The notes under the pieces were generated by a model. The model did no database searches. It worked only from the letters and a program-made list of their open reading frames with translations, and was not told where the DNA came from. Made by a program: the position numbers and the translations under genes. DNA of 64,000 bases from Ensifer adhaerens (GTDB taxonomy: Bacteria > Pseudomonadota > Alphaproteobacteria > Rhizobiales > Rhizobiaceae): contig NZ_CP083349.1 in NCBI RefSeq assembly GCF_020035535.1, positions 3,417,501 through 3,481,500 on the forward strand, given 5' to 3'. Below, one piece after another: positions 53,037 through 62,341 of this stretch (positions are counted from its first letter, which is position 1; every line of letters starts with the position of its first letter).

Positions 53037-53960
53037 ATGACGACCATCACGCTGATCGGCGCACCCATCGAGGAAGGTTCTGGACGACGCGGCGCGGCCA
53101 TGGGGCCTGCGGCGCTACGCATCGCCGGCATCGACACGGTGCTGCGCGAACTCGGCCACACGGTTCATGACGAGGGCGACGTCAAGCCTCTGCCGGCCCG
53201 TGATCTCGCCAACCACCCGGGCGCCAACAACCTGCAGATCGTCGCCGCCTTTGCGCGTGCGCTGCACGATTCCGTGCACGACACGGTTCGCAAGGGCCAT
53301 TTCCCGATCATCCTCGGCGGCGACCACGCGCTCTCCATGGGCAGCGTCCCCGGCATGGCCCGCTATGCCGCTGAAGTCGGCCGGCCGCTGTTCGTGCTGT
53401 GGCTTGATGCCCATGCAGACTTCAATTCTCCGTCGACCTCCCCCTCCGGCAACATGCACGGCATGCCGGTCGCCTATTTCTGTGGCGAAGCGGAATTCGC
53501 ACCGATTCTCCCTGCAGACCGCCCGCTGGTCGACCCGAAGAACGTCTTCCAGGTCGGTATACGTTCGGTCGACGACCGCGAACGCGAAGAGATCACCGAG
53601 CATGGCGTACGCGTCTTTGATATGCGCGCCGTCGACGAGCTCGGCATGGCCCACATAATGCGCCAGATCCTCGAAGAGGTTCGCGCCGCCAACGGCCTGC
53701 TGCATGTCAGCCTCGATGTCGACTTCATGGACCCGGAACTCGCGCCCGGCGTCGGCACCACCGTTCCCGGCGGCGCCACCTTCCGCGAAGCGCACCTGAT
53801 CATGGAAATGCTTTGGGAAAGCGGGCTCGTTTCCTCGCTCGACGTCGTCGAGCTCAACCCTTTCCTTGATGACCGCGGCAAGAGCGCGCGCATCCTGGTC
53901 GAACTGACGGCGAGCCTCTTCGGTCGCCGCGTGCTCGACCGGCCGACCCGCAGCGCCTGA
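53037..53960 (+). CDS. rocF: Arginase
   Basis: Hydrolyses arginine to ornithine and urea. 307 residues. Mn-binding motifs in order: [20 protein letters not shown], and [16 protein letters not shown], followed by [12 protein letters not shown] 53037 follows AAGGAATCGG (about 53020-53029); ATG/AGA upstream is less well placed. The ornithine aminotransferase gene begins 22 bases after the stop, so the two form an arginine catabolic operon under the divergent Lrp-type regulator. Confidence 0.94.
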   Translation: MTTITLIGAPIEEGSGRRGAAMGPAALRIAGIDTVLRELGHTVHDEGDVKPLPARDLANHPGANNLQIVAAFARALHDSVHDTVRKGHFPIILGGDHALSMGSVPGMARYAAEVGRPLFVLWLDAHADFNSPSTSPSGNMHGMPVAYFCGEAEFAPILPADRPLVDPKNVFQVGIRSVDDREREEITEHGVRVFDMRAVDELGMAHIMRQILEEVRAANGLLHVSLDVDFMDPELAPGVGTTVPGGATFREAHLIMEMLWESGLVSSLDVVELNPFLDDRGKSARILVELTASLFGRRVLDRPTRSA

Positions 53961-53982
53961 GACAATAAACGGAGGACGATGC

Positions 53983-55188
53983 ATGAATACGACGGCAGCC
54001 CTGATTGAAACCGAATACCGGCTCGGCGCGCATAACTACAAGCCACTCGACGTGGTGCTCTCGCGCGGCGAAGGCGTCTACGTCTGGGACATGGAGGGCA
54101 ATCGCTACCTCGACTGCCTCTCGGCCTATTCTGCTGTCAACCAGGGCCACTGCCATCCGAAGATCCTGCAGGCGATGATGGAGCAAGCGCAGAAGCTGAC
54201 GCTCACCTCCCGCGCCTTCCGCAACGACCAACTCGCGCATTTCTACGAAGAAATCGCAGCGCTGACCGGCTCGCACAAGGTGCTGCCGATGAACTCCGGC
54301 GCCGAAGCCGTCGAGACCGCGGTCAAGGCCGTGCGCAAGTGGGGCTACGAGGTCAAGGGTGTGGCCGAGAACCGCGCCGAGATCATCGTCTGCTCCAACA
54401 ACTTCCACGGCCGCACCATGGGCATCGTCGGCTTCTCGACCGATCCGGACGCCCGCACCGGCTTCGGCCCGTTCGCACCGGGCTTCAAGGTCGTGCCCTT
54501 CGGGGACATCGAGGCCTTCCGGGCTGCGATCAACGAAAACACCGTCGCTTTCCTGGTCGAGCCGATCCAGGGCGAAGCCGGTGTCATCGTCCCGCCGGTC
54601 GGCTACTTCACGACGGTACGCGAACTCTGCACCAGGCACGGCATCACGCTGATCCTCGACGAAATCCAGACCGGCCTCGGCCGCACCGGCAAGCTGCTTG
54701 CCGAGGAGCACGAAGGCATCGAGGCCGACGTGACGCTGATCGGCAAGGCGCTGTCCGGCGGCTTCTACCCGGTCTCGGCCGTGCTTTCGAATTCCGAAGT
54801 ACTCGGCGTGCTGAAGCCGGGCCAGCACGGCTCCACCTTCGGCGGAAACCCACTCGCCTGCGCCATCGCCCGCGCAGCGTTGAAGGCGCTGACCGAAGAA
54901 GGCATGATCGAAAACTCGGCACAGATGGGCGAGCGCTTTCAAAAGGGCCTCACCGACATCCGCTCCAACATCATCAAGGACGTGCGCGGTCGCGGCCTGA
55001 TGCTGGCAGTAGAACTCGTCCCGGAAGCCGGCGGCGCCCGCAGATATTGCGAAGCGCTGAAGGAACGTGGCATCCTTGCCAAGGACACCCACGGCGACAC
55101 CATCCGCATCGCCCCGCCGCTCGTCATCACCGCCGATCAGGTGGATTGGGCGGTCGAGCAGTTCGCGGCCGTCCTCGCCTCCGCCTGA
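53983..55188 (+). CDS. rocD: Ornithine aminotransferase
   Basis: Transfers the delta-amino group of ornithine to 2-oxoglutarate, giving glutamate semialdehyde. 401 residues, fold-type I PLP enzyme. GxG turn [50 protein letters not shown] and PLP Lys in [12 protein letters not shown] (about 255). Close to OAT rather than acetylornithine aminotransferase (GYYP-type SAYS motif [19 protein letters not shown]). Downstream of arginase in the same transcript, closed by a terminator. Confidence 0.93.
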   Translation: MNTTAALIETEYRLGAHNYKPLDVVLSRGEGVYVWDMEGNRYLDCLSAYSAVNQGHCHPKILQAMMEQAQKLTLTSRAFRNDQLAHFYEEIAALTGSHKVLPMNSGAEAVETAVKAVRKWGYEVKGVAENRAEIIVCSNNFHGRTMGIVGFSTDPDARTGFGPFAPGFKVVPFGDIEAFRAAINENTVAFLVEPIQGEAGVIVPPVGYFTTVRELCTRHGITLILDEIQTGLGRTGKLLAEEHEGIEADVTLIGKALSGGFYPVSAVLSNSEVLGVLKPGQHGSTFGGNPLACAIARAALKALTEEGMIENSAQMGERFQKGLTDIRSNIIKDVRGRGLMLAVELVPEAGGARRYCEALKERGILAKDTHGDTIRIAPPLVITADQVDWAVEQFAAVLASA

Positions 55189-55525
55189 TATCGGCTCCGA
55201 TCTGCCCCGATCGTTTTCGGGGCAGATCGTCCTTGAAGCGAGCAATTCCGGACGGAAAACCGCTTCACACTTTTCCTGGAACTGCACTAAGCACTTGCAA
55301 AAGCAAGTCTTAACGAATCCCGGCCTATAGTCCCTTCCCAAAGCGCAAAGCGGTTCCTCCGCGCATGATGCAGCTGCGCCCCGCCGGATGTGATCGGCGG
55401 ACTGTAAGGATTTCTCCCCGACGGAACATCGCCGCGCTCTCACGCGCCGGCAGCCATGCGGAGACATCTCGAGTTTGGCGATGTCGCGCCCACGGGCGTC
55501 GACCGGAAAGCTGGAAGGACCTTCG
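55189..55525. other. Gap between rocD and cheW (337 bases)
   Basis: Holds the rocD terminator (55199-55228, GATCTGCCCCGA with TCGGGGCAGATC) and a small hairpin ACTTGC-AAAA-GCAAGT (55293-55308). A CTATAG hexamer (55325-55330) could be a -10 for cheW but no matching -35 is visible. No gene seen. Confidence 0.5.
55199..55232 (+). terminator. Terminator after rocD
   Basis: GATCTGCCCCGA (55199-55210) pairs with TCGGGGCAGATC (55217-55228); a weak GTCCTT tail follows. Confidence 0.75.
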
Positions 55526-56005
55526 ATGACAAGCACACTCAGGACGGCTGGTTTCGACGGCGAGACGCTGGAGATCATTGCGTTCCGCCTCCACGATCAG
55601 GAATTCTGCGTCAAGACCACGACGATCCGCGAAATCCGCGGTTGGGCGCCGTCGACCCCAATTCCGCATTCGCCGCCGGAAGTAATCGGTGTCATGAACC
55701 TGCGTGGCACGGTGATCCCGATCATCGACCTCGCCCACAAGCTCGGCATGAAATCGACCACCGCCAACGAGCGCAGCGCCATCGTCGTTGCCGAAGTGCA
55801 CAACATGGTGATCGGCCTCGTCGTCGATCGGGTCTCCGACATCCTCACCGTTCAGGGCAGCCAGGTGCAGCCTGTGCCGGAAGTGACCGCATCCTTCGAC
55901 AAGAGCTTCGCCGAAGGCATCATCGCCAACGAGAACGGCATGATCTGCTTCCTCAATCTGGCACGCATGTTCAAGGAACGTGAGGTCGAAGAACTGGCCG
56001 CCTGA
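55526..56005 (+). CDS. cheW: Chemotaxis adaptor CheW
   Basis: Couples chemoreceptors to the kinase CheA. 159 residues from ATG 55526 (GGAAGGACC upstream). The CheW fold is visible: EIIAFRLHDQEFCVKTTTIREIRGW, then VIGVMNLRGTVIPIIDLAHKLGM with the conserved R-G, and VVDRVSDILTV. No kinase or other che gene is nearby; the next gene is a soluble chemoreceptor 431 bases on. It may be a dedicated adaptor or one of several CheW copies. Confidence 0.93.
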   Translation: MTSTLRTAGFDGETLEIIAFRLHDQEFCVKTTTIREIRGWAPSTPIPHSPPEVIGVMNLRGTVIPIIDLAHKLGMKSTTANERSAIVVAEVHNMVIGLVVDRVSDILTVQGSQVQPVPEVTASFDKSFAEGIIANENGMICFLNLARMFKEREVEELAA

Positions 56006-56436
56006 CCCCGTATCGGCCTGCCACAAGCTATCTCAAGGCCATCCTGCACACGGCAGGGTGGCCTTTGCTTTTTTCATTGCCGACTCGGCAACCATTGAGA
56101 ATTAGAAATAAAGAATCCACTAATTCAACTAGGATGTGACATGTGAGTTTTTGCAACTGAAATTTGACAGTTGCTATTTTAACATCCGCTTAATAGTCCT
56201 GTTACTAACCTAGATTGCATAAACACGGCGCCTTGGGCATGAAGCCGGCAGTTCGAACTCTCCCAACGAAGCACGAAGCCGCTGACCCGGAAGGGCCGGC
56301 CGTAGAACGGACCAGACATTTTCGGCAAGCCGGCCTTTGTCCTTGTCCAGAGAGTTGCGCCGCTTTGGCCCCGCAAGCCCTGTCGACAGCACGCACGAAC
56401 ACCGGTCTGAACCACGAACCAGATCAGAGGGTTATC
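56006..56436. other. Gap between cheW and the chemoreceptor (431 bases)
   Basis: The cheW terminator (56035-56074) is followed by an AT-rich stretch (about 56076-56215). In it GCAACTG-N8-CAGTTGC (56153-56174) makes an inverted repeat, with TTGACA (56164-56169) inside; a matched -10 is not clear (TTAATA at 56190-56195 is too far). The chemoreceptor frame stays open back to 56215 but the extra 74 residues look non-coding. No gene seen. Confidence 0.55.
56035..56074 (+). terminator. Terminator after cheW
   Basis: AAGGCCA-T-CCTGC (56035-56047) with GCAGG-G-TGGCCTT (56053-56065), then a T-run at about 56069-56074. Confidence 0.9.
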
Positions 56437-58221
56437 ATGTTCACTCTCGGAAAAATCGCGGATGCGAGCCAGATCGTCGCCGCACTTTCAAAATCGCAAG
56501 CCATCATCCAGTTCGACCTGACCGGCAAGATCCTGACCGCCAACGAGAACTTCTGCCAGGCACTCGGCTACACCCTCCAGGAAATCGTCGGCCAGCACCA
56601 TCGCATGTTCTGCACCGCCGACTATGCCCAGACGCAAGAGTATCGCGACTTCTGGGCCCGGCTCGGCCGCGGCGAATTCGACGCCAATGCCTACAAGCGC
56701 ATCGCCAAGGGCGGCCGCGAAATCTGGATCCAGGCGACCTACAACCCGGTTTTCCGCAACGGCAAACCCTATAAGGTCGTGAAGCTTGCAACCGACATCA
56801 CCGCGGCCAAGGCGCGGGCGACCGAGGACGCCGGCAAGCTCGACGCGATCTCCCGCTCGCAGGCGGTGATCGAGTTTACGCCCTCGGGCGAGATCCTGAC
56901 CGCCAACGAAAACTTCTGCGCCGCCCTCGGCTACAACCTCCAGGAAATCCAGGGCAAGCATCACAGCATGTTCTGCGAGCCGAACTATGCCCGCACCGCC
57001 GAATATGCCGACTTCTGGAAACGTCTCGCCGCCGGCGAGTTCTTCTCCAACGAATTCGTGCGCTACGGCAAGGGTGGCAAGGAAATCTGGATCCAGGCCG
57101 CATACAACCCGATCCGCGACTTCAGCGGCAAGGTCTACAAAGTGGTCAAGTTCGCGACCGATGTCAGCGAGCGCATGAGCGCGATCAACAGCCTCGGCGC
57201 CGGCTTGAGAGCCCTCGCCGAAGGCGATCTAACCCGCAGCCTCGACACGCCCTTCGTGCCCAGCATGGAAACGGTACGGACCGACTTCAACGATGCGACC
57301 GCCAAGCTGCGCGAGGCAATGCGCACCGTCGGCGACAACGCCAGCGCGATCGCTTCCGGTGCCCGCGAGATCCGCGCCGCCGCCGACGACCTGTCGAAAC
57401 GCACGGAGCAGCAGGCTGCCTCCGTGGAGGAGACCGCCGCAGCGCTCGACGAGATTACCACGACGGTCGCCGACTCCAGCCGCCGTGCTGAAGAGGCGGG
57501 CGGGCTGGTCGCCAAGACCAAGGCCGGCGCCGAGCGCTCCGGCAACGTGGTCAAGAGCGCCATTGGCGCAATGGGTCAGATCGAACAATCGTCCCGCGAA
57601 ATTTCCAACATCATCGGCGTCATCGACGACATTGCCTTCCAGACCAACCTCCTGGCGCTCAATGCAGGCGTCGAGGCGGCGCGGGCCGGAGAAGCCGGCA
57701 AGGGTTTTGCGGTCGTCGCCCAGGAGGTGCGCGAACTGGCGCAACGATCGGCCAGCGCGGCCAAGGACATCAAGGCACTGATCGGCGCCTCGACCGAACA
57801 CGTCAAGAACGGCGTGTCGCTCGTCGGCCAGACCGGCACAGCCCTCGAAGAGATCCTGACCCAGGTCCAGGAAATCAACGCCAACGTCTCGGCGATCGTC
57901 GAGGCCGCCCGCGAACAATCGACCGGCCTCAAGGAAATCAACCAGGCGGTCAACTCGATGGACCAGGCGACCCAGCAGAACGCCGCGATGGTCGAAGAAA
58001 GCACGGCCGCAAGCCACGCCATGGCCCGTGAAGCCGAAGCCTTGCACGAACTGCTGAGGCAGTTCCGCTACGGCCATGAAGCCCAGATCATCGACGCGAA
58101 TCGCCACTTCGACGATCGCGCGCAGCCAACCCGGCTGCATTCAACCGCCCGCGCCATGCGCGGCGGACAAAGAACAAGCCTTGCCGCGGCACCGGCCGCG
58201 GATGGCTGGCAGAATTTCTGA
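56437..58221 (+). CDS. Soluble two-PAS methyl-accepting chemotaxis protein (McpY-like)
   Basis: 594-residue cytoplasmic chemoreceptor; no membrane helix. Two PAS domains in tandem (about 12-120 and 134-242) share the repeat GKILTANENFCQALGY/GEILTANENFCAALGY and the GREIWIQATYNP/GKEIWIQAAYNP motif. A HAMP-like linker follows, then the signalling coiled coil with the tip DDIAFQTNLLALNAGVEAAR. The C-terminus ends GWQNF, matching the xWxxF pentapeptide that tethers CheR. ATG 56437 follows CAGAGGG. Layout and length match rhizobial McpY, which senses internal state; ligand unknown. Confidence 0.93.
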   Translation: MFTLGKIADASQIVAALSKSQAIIQFDLTGKILTANENFCQALGYTLQEIVGQHHRMFCTADYAQTQEYRDFWARLGRGEFDANAYKRIAKGGREIWIQATYNPVFRNGKPYKVVKLATDITAAKARATEDAGKLDAISRSQAVIEFTPSGEILTANENFCAALGYNLQEIQGKHHSMFCEPNYARTAEYADFWKRLAAGEFFSNEFVRYGKGGKEIWIQAAYNPIRDFSGKVYKVVKFATDVSERMSAINSLGAGLRALAEGDLTRSLDTPFVPSMETVRTDFNDATAKLREAMRTVGDNASAIASGAREIRAAADDLSKRTEQQAASVEETAAALDEITTTVADSSRRAEEAGGLVAKTKAGAERSGNVVKSAIGAMGQIEQSSREISNIIGVIDDIAFQTNLLALNAGVEAARAGEAGKGFAVVAQEVRELAQRSASAAKDIKALIGASTEHVKNGVSLVGQTGTALEEILTQVQEINANVSAIVEAAREQSTGLKEINQAVNSMDQATQQNAAMVEESTAASHAMAREAEALHELLRQFRYGHEAQIIDANRHFDDRAQPTRLHSTARAMRGGQRTSLAAAPAADGWQNF

Positions 58222-58253
58222 GCGCACATCCCTGCACCCCGCGCTCGGGAATG

Positions 58254-58296
58254 GGGAAGGCGGCGACCGGTCGTCGCCTTCCCTTAAATCTTTTCA
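58254..58296 (+). terminator. Terminator after the chemoreceptor gene
   Basis: GGGAAGGCGGCGAC (58254-58267) pairs with GTCGTCGCCTTCCC (58270-58283), one wobble, followed by TTAAATCTTTT. Confidence 0.8.
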
Positions 58297-58366
58297 GGAG
58301 AAGTGCTCGTTTGGAAAGCGCTCTATCGGCTGAGCGCGTAGAGCCTGCCGCGGTGGCGAAGGTAGG

Positions 58367-58600
58367 TTAAGCGGCTTCCGGACGTTTGATCTTCGGCGCC
58401 GCTTCCAGCACCAGCGGCGTCAGCCCCTCGCCGCCCTTGTCGATGTGCTCGAACAATTTGCGCCGCATGCGCGGCTCCCAGTATTTGTTGATATGGGTTG
58501 CGACGCCCTGGGCCGCCTCGCTCTGCGGCTGGCTTTTGAAGAAAGTGGCGATCTGGTTCGCCATGTAGATCAGCTTGGCGTTGGTGTTGTCATGCGACAT
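58367..58600 (-). CDS. fdsD: Formate dehydrogenase delta subunit
   Basis: 77 residues. NAKLIYMANQIATFFKSQ and HINKYWEPRMRRKL are the family pattern of FdsD, a small subunit needed for assembly or stability of the NAD-dependent formate dehydrogenase. Its start overlaps the end of fdhD by 11 bases (58590-58600). Last gene of the operon. Confidence 0.9.
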   Translation of the reverse strand: MSHDNTNAKLIYMANQIATFFKSQPQSEAAQGVATHINKYWEPRMRRKLFEHIDKGGEGLTPLVLEAAPKIKRPEAA

Positions 58601-59429
58601 CGGCTACAGCTCCGGACTTGATACGTTCGGCATGGGTGAAAATCTCGAATTCATCGCCGCGCACGAGCGCAATCAGCGTCATGCCCGCGGCTTCGGCCGT
58701 GCGGATGGCAAGCGCCGTCGGTGCCGAAATGGCGATGATGACGGGGCTGCCGACGACGGCCGTCTTCTGCACCATCTCGACGGACACCCGGCTGGTGACG
58801 ACGACGGCGCCCTCGCTCCCCTTGAAGCCGGCGCGCGCGGCAGCACCCACCAGCTTGTCGAGGGCATTGTGGCGACCGACATCCTCACGGACTGCGATGA
58901 GCCCGCGGCCCGGGACGTAGAAAGCGGCACCGTGCACGGCGCGCGTCTCGAAATGCAGCGGCTGCTGGCCGTTGAGCAGCGACACGGCCGAAACCACATC
59001 CTCTTGCGACAGCGTCAGCTTCGAGCGGGAAACATCCGGCGTCGGCCGCACCGCCTGCTCGATCGATTCGATACCGCAAAGGCCGCAGCCGACCGGCCCC
59101 GCCATGTGGCGGCGGCGCTTGCGCAGCATGTCGTTCTCTTCGTCCTGAAGCACGATCTGCAAGTCGATGCCGAGATTGCCGGCGACCGTCTCGGCGACGA
59201 CCTCGACCGTTTCGATCTGACCGGGATCGGTAATGATGCCCTCGGTCAGGCTGAAGCCGACGGCGAAATCCTCGAGATCACCGGGTGTCGCCATCATCAC
59301 CGCATGGGTCGAACCACCATAGCTGAAGGCAATCGGCGTCTCCTCGGGCACGGCACGCGCGCCGTCCCGAAGCGCGCCGTTGCGGCGGGCGGCCTCGGGT
59401 ACGGTCTTGGATGTTTTAAACGTCGCCAT
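58590..59429 (-). CDS. fdhD: Formate dehydrogenase accessory sulfurtransferase
   Basis: 279 residues. Transfers sulfur to the molybdenum cofactor of FdsA. Sulfur-carrying Cys pair in CGLCGIESIEQ (about 119-124), then FVYxxG-type regions and DVGRHNALDKLVG near the C-terminal third. ATG 59429 follows a GATCG stretch, 21 bases after the fdsA stop. Called fdsC in some Fds operons. Co-transcribed with fdsA and overlaps fdsD. Confidence 0.93.
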   Translation of the reverse strand: MATFKTSKTVPEAARRNGALRDGARAVPEETPIAFSYGGSTHAVMMATPGDLEDFAVGFSLTEGIITDPGQIETVEVVAETVAGNLGIDLQIVLQDEENDMLRKRRRHMAGPVGCGLCGIESIEQAVRPTPDVSRSKLTLSQEDVVSAVSLLNGQQPLHFETRAVHGAAFYVPGRGLIAVREDVGRHNALDKLVGAAARAGFKGSEGAVVVTSRVSVEMVQKTAVVGSPVIIAISAPTALAIRTAEAAGMTLIALVRGDEFEIFTHAERIKSGAVADVA

Positions 59430-59450
59430 GATCGATCGCGGTGCGAGCCG

Positions 59451-62330
59451 TCACTCCGCCGCCTCCAGCTTGCCGGAAATCCGGCGCGACTGGCGGGCTT
59501 GCTCGTCGTAATCCTGTTGCCAGTCGGACGGCCCGTTCGACGGCATCACCTGCACCGCGGTCACCTTGTATTCCGGGCAGTTCGTCGCCCAGTCGGAGAA
59601 GTCGGTGGTGATGACGTTCGCCTGCGTCGTCGGATGGTGGAAGGTCGTGTAGACGACGCCGGGCGCGACGCGATCGGTGATCAGCGAGCGAAGGGTCGTT
59701 TCTCCCGCACGGCTGGTCAGCCTGATCCAGTCGCCGTCACGGATGCCGCGCTGTTCGGCATCGTGCGGATGGATTTCCAGGCGGTCTTCCGCATGCCAGA
59801 CGACGTTGTCTGTGCGCCGCGTCTGGGCGCCGACATTGTACTGGCTGAGGATACGGCCTGTCGTCAGCAGCAACGGGAAGCGCGGGCCGGTGCGTTCGTC
59901 CGTCGCAACATATTCGGTGCGGATGAACTTGCCCTTGCCGCGCACGAAGCCATCGACATGCATGATCGGCGATCCCTCGGGATGCGCCTCGTTGCAGGGC
60001 CACTGCACGGAACCCATCTTCTCGAGATAGTCGTAGGAAACGAGCGCGAAGCTCGGTGTGGTCGCGGCGATCTCGTCCATGATCTCGGAGGGGTGGCGGT
60101 AGTTCCAGTTGAGCCCCATCGCCTGGGCGAGCTTCTGCGTGACTTCCCAGTCGGCATAGCCGTTCTTCGGCGTCATCACCTTGCGCACCCGGTTGATGCG
60201 GCGCTCCGCATTGGTGAAGGTGCCGTCCTTTTCGAGGAACGTCGAGCCCGGCAGGAAGACATGCGCATAGTTGGCCGTCTCGTTGAGGAAGAGGTCGTGC
60301 ACGACGACGCATTCCATCGCGGCGAGGCCGGCGGCGACATGCTTGGTGTCCGGGTCGGACTGCAGGATGTCCTCGCCCTGGATGTAAAGGGCCTTGAAGG
60401 TGCCGTCGACCGCGGCATCGAGCATGTTGGGGATGCGCAGGCCGGGCTCGTTGGAGATCTCGACGCCCCAGAGCTTCTCGAAAGTCTCGCGGGTCGCGTC
60501 GTCGGAGATGTGGCGGTAGCCCGGCAGCTCGTGCGGGAACGAACCCATGTCGCAGGAGCCCTGCACGTTGTTCTGGCCGCGCAGCGGGTTCACGCCGACG
60601 CCGGGCCGGCCGATGTTGCCGGTGACCATGGCGAGGTTGGCGATCGCCATGACCGTGGTCGAGCCCTGGCTGTGCTCGGTAACGCCGAGGCCGTAATAGA
60701 TCGCGCCGTTGCCGCCGGTGGCATAGAGCCTGGCCGCGCCACGCACGAGATCGGCCGGTACGCCGGTATAGGCTTCCGTCGCTTCCGGGCTGTGCTGCGG
60801 CTCCGCAACGAAGGCTGCCCAGTCTTCATATTCCGACCAGTCGCAACGCTCGCGGATGAACTTTTCGTCCGAGAGGCCTTCAGTGACGATCACATGGGCG
60901 ATCGCCGTCAGGATCGCGACATTGGTGCCGGGTTTCAGCGGCAGGTGATAGGCGGCTTCCACATGCGGCGAGCGGACGATGTCGGTGCGGCGCGGATCGA
61001 TGACGATCAGCTTGGCGCCTTCACGCAGCCGCTTCTTCAGCCGCGAGCCGAAGACCGGATGACCGTCGGTCGGGTTGGCGCCGATGATGACCGCGACATC
61101 GGTGAATTCGACCGAATCGAAATTCTGCGTGCCGGCCGACGTGCCGAAGGCCTGGCCGAGACCGTATCCGGTCGGCGAGTGGCACACGCGGGCACAGGTG
61201 TCGACATTGTTGTTGCCGAAGCCGGCGCGCACCAGCTTCTGCACCAGGTAGGTCTCTTCATTGGTGCAGCGCGACGAGGTGATGCCACCGACCGAATCGC
61301 GGCCGTACTGATACTGGATCCGCCGGAACTCGGAAGCCACATGCGCATAGGCCTCCTCCCAGGTGACCTCGCGCCAGGGATCGGAGATCTTCTCGCGGAT
61401 CATCGGGTTGAGGATGCGGTCCTTGTGGTTGGAATAGCCATAGGCGAAGCGGCCCTTGACGCAGGAATGGCCGCGGTTCGCCTGACCATCCTTCCACGGC
61501 ACCATGCGCACCAGTTCTTCGCCGCGCATTTCCGCCTTGAACGAGCAGCCGACGCCGCAATAGGCGCAGGTCGTCACGACCGAATGCTCGGGCTGGCCGA
61601 TCTCGATCACCGACTTCTCGGTGAGCGTCGCGGTTGGACAGGCCTGCACGCAGGCGCCGCAGGAGACGCATTCCGAAGACAGGAAGTCTTCCGCCATGCC
61701 GGCCGAAACGCGGCTGTCGAAACCACGGCCGCCGATCGTCAGCGCGAACGTACCCTGCACTTCCTCGCAGGCGCGCACACAGCGCGAGCAGACGATGCAT
61801 TTGGCGGGATCATAGGTGAAGTAGGGATTGGACTCGTCCTTCGGCATCCACTTGGCGTTGATCTCGCCATTGTTGCGCGCCGTCACGTGGTTCTCGCCCT
61901 CATAGCCGTAGCGCACGTCGCGCAGCCCCACGGCGCCGGCCATGTCCTGCAACTCGCAATCGCCATTGGCCGCACAGGTCAGACAGTCGAGCGGGTGGTC
62001 GGAGATATAGAGCTCCATCACCCCGCGCCGCACATCCTTCAGACGCGGCGTCTGGGTGGAGACTTCGATGCCGGCTGCGACCGGCGTCGTGCAGGATGCC
62101 GGCATGCCGGCGCGTCCCTTGATCTCGACGAGACAGAGCCGGCAGGAGCCGAACGCATCCATCATGTCCGACGCACAGAGCTTCGGCACTTCGATGCCGG
62201 CATCCATCGCCGCCCGCATGATCGAGGTACCCTCGGGCACAGTAACCTCGCGCCCGTCGATCTTGAGCGTCACCAGCTTTTCGGACTTCGAAGCAGGAGT
62301 GCCGTAGTCGATTTCATGAATGAGAGACAT
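59451..62330 (-). CDS. fdsA: NAD-dependent formate dehydrogenase alpha subunit
   Basis: 959-residue molybdenum catalytic subunit that oxidises formate to CO2. N-terminal ferredoxin-like part (Cys in CASDMMDAFGSCRLCLV), a His-Cys 4Fe-4S (HPLDCLTCAANGDCELQ), two 4Fe-4S (CIVCSRCVRACEE and CVSCGACVQACPT), then a fifth in CAYCGVGCSFK, and the bis-MGD domain with Mo ligand Cys in TCARVCHSPTGYG (about 382). ATG 62330 follows GGAGGAAG; an ATG five codons upstream is in frame. Its length and cluster set match FdsA of Rhodobacter or Cupriavidus type. Confidence 0.95.
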   Translation of the reverse strand: MSLIHEIDYGTPASKSEKLVTLKIDGREVTVPEGTSIMRAAMDAGIEVPKLCASDMMDAFGSCRLCLVEIKGRAGMPASCTTPVAAGIEVSTQTPRLKDVRRGVMELYISDHPLDCLTCAANGDCELQDMAGAVGLRDVRYGYEGENHVTARNNGEINAKWMPKDESNPYFTYDPAKCIVCSRCVRACEEVQGTFALTIGGRGFDSRVSAGMAEDFLSSECVSCGACVQACPTATLTEKSVIEIGQPEHSVVTTCAYCGVGCSFKAEMRGEELVRMVPWKDGQANRGHSCVKGRFAYGYSNHKDRILNPMIREKISDPWREVTWEEAYAHVASEFRRIQYQYGRDSVGGITSSRCTNEETYLVQKLVRAGFGNNNVDTCARVCHSPTGYGLGQAFGTSAGTQNFDSVEFTDVAVIIGANPTDGHPVFGSRLKKRLREGAKLIVIDPRRTDIVRSPHVEAAYHLPLKPGTNVAILTAIAHVIVTEGLSDEKFIRERCDWSEYEDWAAFVAEPQHSPEATEAYTGVPADLVRGAARLYATGGNGAIYYGLGVTEHSQGSTTVMAIANLAMVTGNIGRPGVGVNPLRGQNNVQGSCDMGSFPHELPGYRHISDDATRETFEKLWGVEISNEPGLRIPNMLDAAVDGTFKALYIQGEDILQSDPDTKHVAAGLAAMECVVVHDLFLNETANYAHVFLPGSTFLEKDGTFTNAERRINRVRKVMTPKNGYADWEVTQKLAQAMGLNWNYRHPSEIMDEIAATTPSFALVSYDYLEKMGSVQWPCNEAHPEGSPIMHVDGFVRGKGKFIRTEYVATDERTGPRFPLLLTTGRILSQYNVGAQTRRTDNVVWHAEDRLEIHPHDAEQRGIRDGDWIRLTSRAGETTLRSLITDRVAPGVVYTTFHHPTTQANVITTDFSDWATNCPEYKVTAVQVMPSNGPSDWQQDYDEQARQSRRISGKLEAAE

Positions 62331-62341
62331 GGTCTTCCTCC

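Noticed and set aside
56215..56436. N-terminal extension of the chemoreceptor (74 residues)
   Set aside because: In frame, but Pro/Arg/His-rich and without domain; the PAS domain starts right after ATG 56437, which has a ribosome site.
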